A DNA stretch of 64,000 bases from contig OX438755.1 of NCBI GenBank assembly GCA_949316235.1, positions 15,393,151 to 15,457,150 of the forward strand, given 5' to 3'. This DNA is from Oegoconia quadripuncta. Lineage: Eukaryota > Arthropoda > Insecta > Lepidoptera > Autostichidae. How positions within the stretch are numbered: position 1 is the first letter of the stretch; every line of letters starts with the position of its first letter. The notes under the pieces are model-generated. The model was not told the DNA's origin, did not search any database, and saw nothing but the letters and a program-made list of their open reading frames with translations. A program made the translations under genes and the position numbers. Of this stretch, positions 60,801-64,000 are shown piece by piece.

Positions 60801-62987
60801 TCATACGGTAAACTGTGGATGTTGTTTCAACCATTAAACTTTTAATATTTTGTACACCCAAACACATTTGTTTGGAACATCGCTGACCACCCCATTTGGG
60901 ATAAAGGTCGAGACGTTATGTATGTAAGTTTAGTAATTTCTTTAATATATTTGATCTAACAATCTGATCTGAATGACGTTACGTATGTATGTTAGTTAAG
61001 TTTAACTTAAAATCTATCACATACACGGTCAAAGTGTAACGGAAAATATAAGAAAATCCAACCAAGATCCTTCAAGCAATATCATAAAAATTAAGCCCGC
61101 TACCTTGTGTTGCCGACTGTTCATGAACTATCGTTTGTACTCTGTTGAAGGGTTTCAAGCAATATCATAAAAATTAAGCCTGCTACCTTGTGTTGCCGAC
61201 TGTTCATGACCTATCGTTTGTACTCTGTTACATGTAATGTTCTGGCTCAATAAATGTTGAAGTATTTAATTTTTTTCCACTTTTTTACAGTTTTATCCGA
61301 GCCTGGATGTTCTTCAGAATGATAATTGTTATTGTGTCAATAGTAACTGCGTCTTTAGAAGGTTCTAATTATTAATTTTAAAAGTTAATATATTTTTTTT
61401 GTCCTACATTGCCCAAAATTAGTTTTGCAAATATCAGAGCTAATACTATAGCTCGTAATGAAATACCTAGCTGAACTGTGCCACTAATTCTTGGTGAAAC
61501 TGACAGATTAGATTTAATATTTTTTATTACTTTCTTACACAAACAAAAAAAAAACCAAAATTTCTTGTATTTTTTTAATGTGCCTAAATATAATGTATCT
61601 TATGTTCCATAATAATGATGTTAAATAAATAAATTTTATTTGTAAATTATCTTATCTTATTAGCACCAGAAGAAGTAACGCGGTTCAGTTAATGTTATAC
61701 TGTATTTTGAAGGGCGGTTTTAATGTCTCTTGATCACAGATTGAATAGTAGTATACAGGGTGAAATTTAATTGTGTAATTCTTTTTTACTGCTGACGCCA
61801 CTCCTGCTTACGAACAACTCACCACTCCACTAGGAGTCATATATAGCCGAATTCAGCCGAAAATTGCTGGATTTCTATACTAAAGGTGGTTTCAGAATTG
61901 TTTACTTTGCATTGGTAATCGAAAATTATTTGATCGAATTCGACTATGGTTCCTTGGGAAAAGTTGTTTGTAATCAAGAGGAGCGTCACCATTATAGAAT
62001 AATTACATGCATTCAATGTAAATAAAAACTGATATTATGGTAATTAATTAACTATCTGTATATACCTATACTGGTTGGGACTCGCCAACTGATTTTGCGG
62101 AAAACTGTTAACTGTTAAACTTGGTCAATTAATGTAATAAACTTTGATTAACTATATGTCGAAGACGATGAAAAATATAATATTGTCATTGTCAAGGAAT
62201 AATAAATAAATAACCAAAAAATATCCTTGGACATACACACAATGCCATCTAGTTCCAAACTAAGCAACTATAGGGTTGTGTTGTGGATACCAGATGGTTG
62301 ATATACTACACAAATACATTTTTTTTTGTAAATAAATTATTATATTATTTTTTTTATGCATAACGGGTTGGTACTTGATCTCAATAACACCTGATGTTGA
62401 GTGAAGATGAGGTCGAAGATTATAAATGAAAATTCCGATTATAAATGAATAAGTCCGTATTCATCATACAAACATGTGCCCCTAGCGGGAAACGAACCCG
62501 CGACCTTTTGTTATAGTGATCAGAGTTTCTAGCCACAAATTTTTGAACAAAGGCAAAGGAATTTGATTTTTCGGAAAAGTCGGCCGTTGTGTACCACAAA
62601 TATATGTGTATATACAAAATACAACCTATTATATTTATCTTTTCTTAGGTAACATTAATTTAGATTAATCTCAGGCCTCTATGTTGTTGATCTGTATCCC
62701 CAACGCATGCTTAAGTGTCCATGAATTTTTCAAAAATATTTTTTTGAAAAATTCTTGGACACTTAAGCATGCGTTGGGGTCAAACGGGGTTGGGGGGGTT
62801 GGGGGGGGGGTTGCGATGGTCAAAAATTTAACCCATGGCTAATGATTCGCCTTGGTTCGACATAATGCAATAATTACATACTTTCTATGTTCAAGGCGGT
62901 ATTGGAGCCTCGGTGAGATGGCCTTTGATGATGATTTCTGGTATTTGTTTTTCCGTTGGTGTCATAGACATATTATTTAAATTGTGT
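45738..62987 (+). CDS. Gene B: multi-unit CNG-like channel, incomplete at window end (gene span)
   Basis: Plus-strand paralogue of gene A with ten exons in the window (about 1,134 codons): units I and II complete and S1-S2 of unit III. The same domains appear in the same order, and each exon matches its gene A partner in phase, so the two arose by duplication with inversion after the multi-unit structure existed. Unlike gene A, no exon here is interrupted. Its pores (SCQYAMN in unit I, EMTLEV in unit II) are further from a standard filter, and CNBD II has lost both the Gly-Glu and the Arg of the ligand cassette, so cyclic-nucleotide binding is doubtful. The frame would end at TAG 59231 if exon 8 were not spliced; the GTTAGT donor at 59216 and the downstream exons at 61291 and 62908 argue that it is. 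Expected to be a membrane protein; true fourfold structure is inferred from gene A. Confidence 0.87.
45894..47539. other. Gene B intron 1
   Basis: Holds a hairpin-like CCTACCACAACGC...GCGTTGTGGTAGG at 46271-46303 and repeat fragments (47120-47175 recurs at 55645-55702). No coding evidence. Confidence 0.5.
47540..47695 (+). mobile_element. RTE-like LINE 3' end
   Basis: GCGGTTTCCCGCAATCTTTA ... GGACGTCTTTCGGCTGATAT followed by GATGACGATGATT, the standard end of these LINEs. It supplies DNA right up to the polypyrimidine tract of gene B exon 2. Confidence 0.65.
47705..47847 (+). CDS. Gene B exon 2: S1-S2 region, unit I
   Basis: 143 bp, phase 0 to 2, acceptor ttttacag, donor GTACGT. GPIYSVYPNLFW to CDPMYVIDTFLHIVH. 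A LINE 3' end lies directly upstream of the acceptor (47540-47695). Confidence 0.86.
47848..48537. other. Gene B intron 2, first part
   Basis: AT-rich; nothing recognised. Confidence 0.5.
48538..49015 (-). mobile_element. Family-1 SINE with internal insertion
   Basis: Ends match the consensus (TGCACAACGGGTTAGCACTT; GCTGGAGATCGAACCTGCG). About 160 bp (48655-48815) absent from other copies sits in the middle. Confidence 0.78.
49089..49250 (+). CDS. Gene B exon 3: S3-S4 region, unit I
   Basis: 162 bp, phase 2 to 2, donor GTAAGT. QVTEAAMKRPHLQKS then SLIILDILAVIPFVRLM (S3 signature) and IWPNILYYIEMF. S4 lacks a series of positive charges. Confidence 0.86.
49430..49605 (-). mobile_element. Family-3 SINE, partial
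   Basis: ACACTTACACC, AACTAGATAACGGATAA, TTCATCACACAAGTACATTT and GCGGGATTCG; head truncated. Confidence 0.7.
49606..50165. other. Gene B intron 3 part
   Basis: AT-rich, nothing recognised. Confidence 0.5.
50170..50480. mobile_element. Two LINE 3' fragments
   Basis: 50170-50280 is the minus-strand tail (ATTCTTTATTGTACAACAA ... GGCGGCCTTATCACTAAAAG); 50385-50480 is a plus-strand end (CCACCGACAAGAGCATGGC) as at 20740. Confidence 0.55.
50789..51122 (-). mobile_element. Full-length family-1 SINE
   Basis: T-run to GAGCCACGGAGGTGG with intact GGGGATCGAACCCGCGACC. In gene B intron 3. Confidence 0.86.
51477..51669 (+). CDS. Gene B exon 4: S5 and turret, unit I
   Basis: 193 bp, phase 2 to 0, acceptor ttttcag, donor GTTAGT. 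S5 LLIGYGYILMLLMNCIACLY, then HGLCPRC and YDWRMF. Reading past the donor gives an immediate stop. Confidence 0.87.
51670..52432. other. Gene B intron 4
   Basis: 763-bp intron, AT-rich, nothing recognised. Confidence 0.6.
52433..54610 (+). CDS. Gene B exon 5: pore I to start of CNBD II
   Basis: 2,178 bp (726 codons), phase 0, donor GTAAGT. In order: pore helix and SCQYAMN; S6 (ELVICILFMMLGD); C-linker; CNBD I ([40 protein letters not shown]); linker [12 protein letters not shown]; unit II S1 after NFPWILMPNS, S2 ([14 protein letters not shown]), S3 (FWLDVASTAWI), S4 (FNRLIKSYVIY), S5, pore helix INLFISMMAEMTLEV, S6 (FILYTFWFFLVKY), C-linker (KIHPDLLKRLDRYL) and the first strand of CNBD II (FAGADPGLIREL). 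Real start is the acceptor at 52431, not the internal TTG or ATG codons. A single exon this large among small ones is shared with gene A. Confidence 0.93.
54611..56259. other. Gene B intron 5
   Basis: Mostly AT-rich unrecognised DNA; 55645-55702 and 55935-56140 are dispersed repeats shared with 47120-47175 and 39965-40160. Confidence 0.55.
56260..56400 (+). CDS. Gene B exon 6: CNBD II core
   Basis: 141 bp, phase 0, acceptor tcaacag, donor GTAAGA. EYHNDEGELLKVYTDTKDIL then SVFLSSINLKTYTCATECE. Compared with gene A the cassette Gly-Glu is gone and the Arg is Lys, so ligand contacts appear lost while the fold core is kept. Confidence 0.9.
56735..57180 (+). repeat. Dispersed repeat shared with 43435-43830
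   Basis: Longer copy of the repeat in gene A intron 1; same order of blocks, with an AT-rich insertion near 57035. Confidence 0.7.
57800..57895 (+). mobile_element. Family-2 SINE 3' end
   Basis: CTACTCCATTATAAGAGGGA to GGGATGTTTACGGGCTGAGA. 57 bp before exon 7. Confidence 0.7.
57952..58092 (+). CDS. Gene B exon 7: end of CNBD II
   Basis: 141 bp, phase 0, acceptor ttttcag, donor GTAAGT. ILYIKMKDFYAILQQYPEEW followed by a charged helix (FKAPFNEMLENYVVKH). Same length as gene A exon 7. Confidence 0.9.
58293..58590 (-). mobile_element. Jockey-like LINE 3' end
   Basis: [20 protein letters not shown] and [20 protein letters not shown], close to the copy at 27266-27600. Confidence 0.77.
58590..58800 (-). 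mobile_element. Full-length family-3 SINE
   Basis: CACTTACACCAATCATCTAG to GCGGGATTCGAACCCGCTGC and CTACACCAATCGGTCG. Directly adjoins the LINE end. Confidence 0.82.
58960..59030 (-). mobile_element. 5S-derived SINE fragment, antisense
   Basis: Reverse strand reads GCGAAGTTAGGCAATGTCTGG and TCCTTGGATGG, the same 5S-like core as 11599-11780. It lies about 50 bp before gene B exon 8. Confidence 0.65.
59079..59215 (+). CDS. Gene B exon 8: linker between units II and III
   Basis: 137 bp, phase 0 to 2, acceptor tgttgcag, donor GTTAGT. YQKKLRQQVFHARQS to DDPEN. Without splicing the frame closes at TAG 59231. Splicing adds the first T of exon 9 to make Ser. Confidence 0.82.
59690..60030 (-). mobile_element. 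Family-2 SINE, full length, plus dispersed-repeat start
   Basis: 59757-60028 runs from AAACATCCCACTGCAGGGAT to CTGGGAATCGAACCCGGACC and GAGCCACCGACGC. 59690-59755 begins a GTTTCCGGCCGCGGCTTC-type repeat. Confidence 0.8.
60609..61205. mobile_element. Inverted-repeat element with duplicated right end
   Basis: AGTCGGCAACACAATTAAGG at 60609 is inverted as CTACCTTGTGTTGCCGACT at about 61101-61120 and again at 61183-61202, because a ~83-bp unit starting TCAAGCAATATCAT is tandemly duplicated (61072 and 61155). Confidence 0.7.
61291..61361 (+). CDS. Gene B exon 9: S1 of unit III
   Basis: 71 bp, phase 2 to 1, after a pyrimidine tract ending tttttacag; donor GTTCTA. FIRAWMFFRMIIVIVSIVTA. Identical length and phases to gene A exon 9, which is the key evidence that both genes continue past their exon 8 stop codons. 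Confidence 0.84.
61755..62012. mobile_element. Diverged copy of the 30971-31308 MITE
   Basis: ACAGGGTGAAATTTAATTGT, TTCAGAATTGTTTACTTTGC and AAAAGTTGTTTGTAATCAAG are in the same order. In gene B intron 9. Confidence 0.75.
62342..62540 (-). mobile_element. SINE fragments (families 1 and 3)
   Basis: 62342-62420 is a family-1 3' end; 62440-62530 carries a tRNA-like head (GAAACGAACCCGCGACC) with TTCATCATACAAAC. Confidence 0.65.
62698..62815. repeat. 82-bp palindrome followed by G-rich tract
   Basis: 62698-62779 is nearly perfectly self-complementary (ends CCCCAACGCATGCTTAAGTG / CACTTAAGCATGCGTTGGGG). Overlapping its right end, 62776-62811 has four runs of four or more G on the plus strand, a G-quadruplex-type pattern. 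In intron 9 of gene B, 93 bp before exon 10. Confidence 0.9.
62908..62987 (+). CDS. Gene B exon 10: S2 of unit III
   Basis: 80 bp, phase 1 to 0, donor GTAAGT. SVRWPLMMISGICFSVGVID and ILFK, aligned with gene A exon 10 ([20 protein letters not shown]). The acceptor (attggag) is weak but fixed by phase and homology. Exon 11 was not found before 64000. Confidence 0.8.
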
Positions 62988-64000
62988 GTAAGTATAGTCA
63001 CTTAATAATAATAATTTATTTTATGTTATTAACCGACTTCAAAGCGGAGGTTCTCATTTCTTTGTTTTTTTTTATCCTTTGATGCCCATGGTACTACCAG
63101 TGTTACTATCAGACTGTTTATATTAATACAGTAGCAAACATTAAATAAGAGAAAATTAAATCTAAATAATATGGCAATCACTTTTTTAAAGATAAGCACC
63201 GCATACAAAAACTATTTATTATGGTATATATACAATAAAAGCTGTAGATAAATCAGACACCCTGTACTTACAGTAATTATGTGAATAGGGGGTCTGGTTT
63301 CTCTGCAGCTAACTGTAAATAGTGCCTATTTGAATTTCGAATTGTTTTACTTCTTTACTGTCAAAAGCATATAAAAACAAAGCTTTCGCCCATCATGATT
63401 CACCACTGCATTGCCCACATTTAATATTATGAAATAATAAAAGAAACGAAAAGTAAACGGATTAAAAATCATTGATTTCTTCTGGATTTACGTTTGGAAG
63501 TACATACGTTTTTTCTTTCTGATTAGCATTGGTAGAACTAATTTGAAAGCTAATAATTTCTTGCCAATCATCTGACCAAAACATGCGAAAAAGTAGAAGT
63601 TAGTCATCACACCACAGACACAAGAAACGCATCAGATATGGTATTTTTTCCCATTTTGGTGGCAAATATGTACCAGTAGTAGAAGCATCTGATCTACCTA
63701 AATCGCCATCAGTGCTCGCAAAGTTAGATAACTGTGTATCGTCATCTGAGCACAGAGTTGGTGAATTTCCACCAGATCATCATCTAAGATCATAGAAGGC
63801 AGTTGATCGCGATTTAGTTCCTCCTCTAACTTCAGAGGTTTTCATCATCTGAAGATATCATCATCATCATATAAGCCGCAGGACGTCCGACTATACTGAC
63901 TATATTATATCTGAAGGTAACTCCTGTACCAACTAAATACTCTTGAATAGTTCAGTCATACAGTCTATTTGTGAGGACTTGTAATTGGCTCTCTGTTTCC
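62988..64000. other. Presumed gene B intron 10, right edge
   Basis: No plus-strand exon found. On the minus strand two short open stretches (about 63610-63790, LPPKWEKIPYLMRFLCLW; 63460-63590, SDDWQEIISFQIS) look loosely like a decayed transposase, but I cannot name it. 63860-63900 is a LINE-end-like ATCATCATCATATAAGCC. Confidence 0.35.

Overview
The window looks like insect nuclear DNA, most likely from a moth or butterfly. It is AT-rich, the genes are split into many small exons by introns of kilobase size, and the introns are full of tRNA-derived SINEs, LINE 3' ends and small inverted-repeat elements of the kinds common in Lepidoptera. The taxonomic call rests on the repeat families and is an inference; no rRNA or mitochondrial marker is present.

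The main content is two very large, head-to-head genes of the cyclic-nucleotide-gated (CNG/HCN/KCNH-like) channel superfamily. Gene A (minus strand) starts at 44477 and runs leftward past 2042, probably off the window. Gene B (plus strand) starts at 45738 and runs past 62987 off the right edge. Each unit is a six-helix channel module followed by a C-linker and a cyclic-nucleotide-binding domain (CNBD). In gene A I can follow four such units in one splicing chain: I in exons 1-5, II in exons 5-8, III in exons 9-17, IV from exon 18 on. In gene B I see units I and II complete and the first two exons of unit III. Ten of ten comparable exons have the same splice phases, and four pairs have exactly the same length. 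A single polypeptide with four channel units is the layout known from the pseudotetrameric CNGK channels of sea-urchin sperm and fish; whether these genes are orthologous to CNGK cannot be settled here. All pores seen lack a normal selectivity filter, and most CNBDs have lost standard ligand residues.

Gene A is broken in this haplotype by a complete 5,077-bp Ty3/Gypsy-type LTR retrotransposon (33174-38250), inserted in antiparallel-free orientation (same strand as the gene) inside exon 5, within CNBD I. Its two 513-bp LTRs look identical base for base and it is flanked by a 4-bp duplication (AACG), so the insertion is very young. A second possible lesion is in the unit III C-linker of gene A (about 14541-14600), where the homologous reading continues in another frame.

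Layout: 1-2041, repeats left of the last exon found; 2042-28917, gene A units III-IV and the end of II; 28918-44477, gene A units I-II with the retrotransposon; 44478-45737, the shared divergent upstream region with a ~200-bp TG microsatellite; 45738-62987, gene B; 62988-64000, presumably gene B intron. Introns hold SINEs (three tRNA-like families and a 5S-rRNA-derived one), RTE/Jockey-type LINE tails, a mariner transposase relic, several inverted-repeat elements, a 46-bp minisatellite and a palindrome next to a G-rich tract. No tRNA or rRNA gene, CRISPR array or bacterial-type operon was seen.
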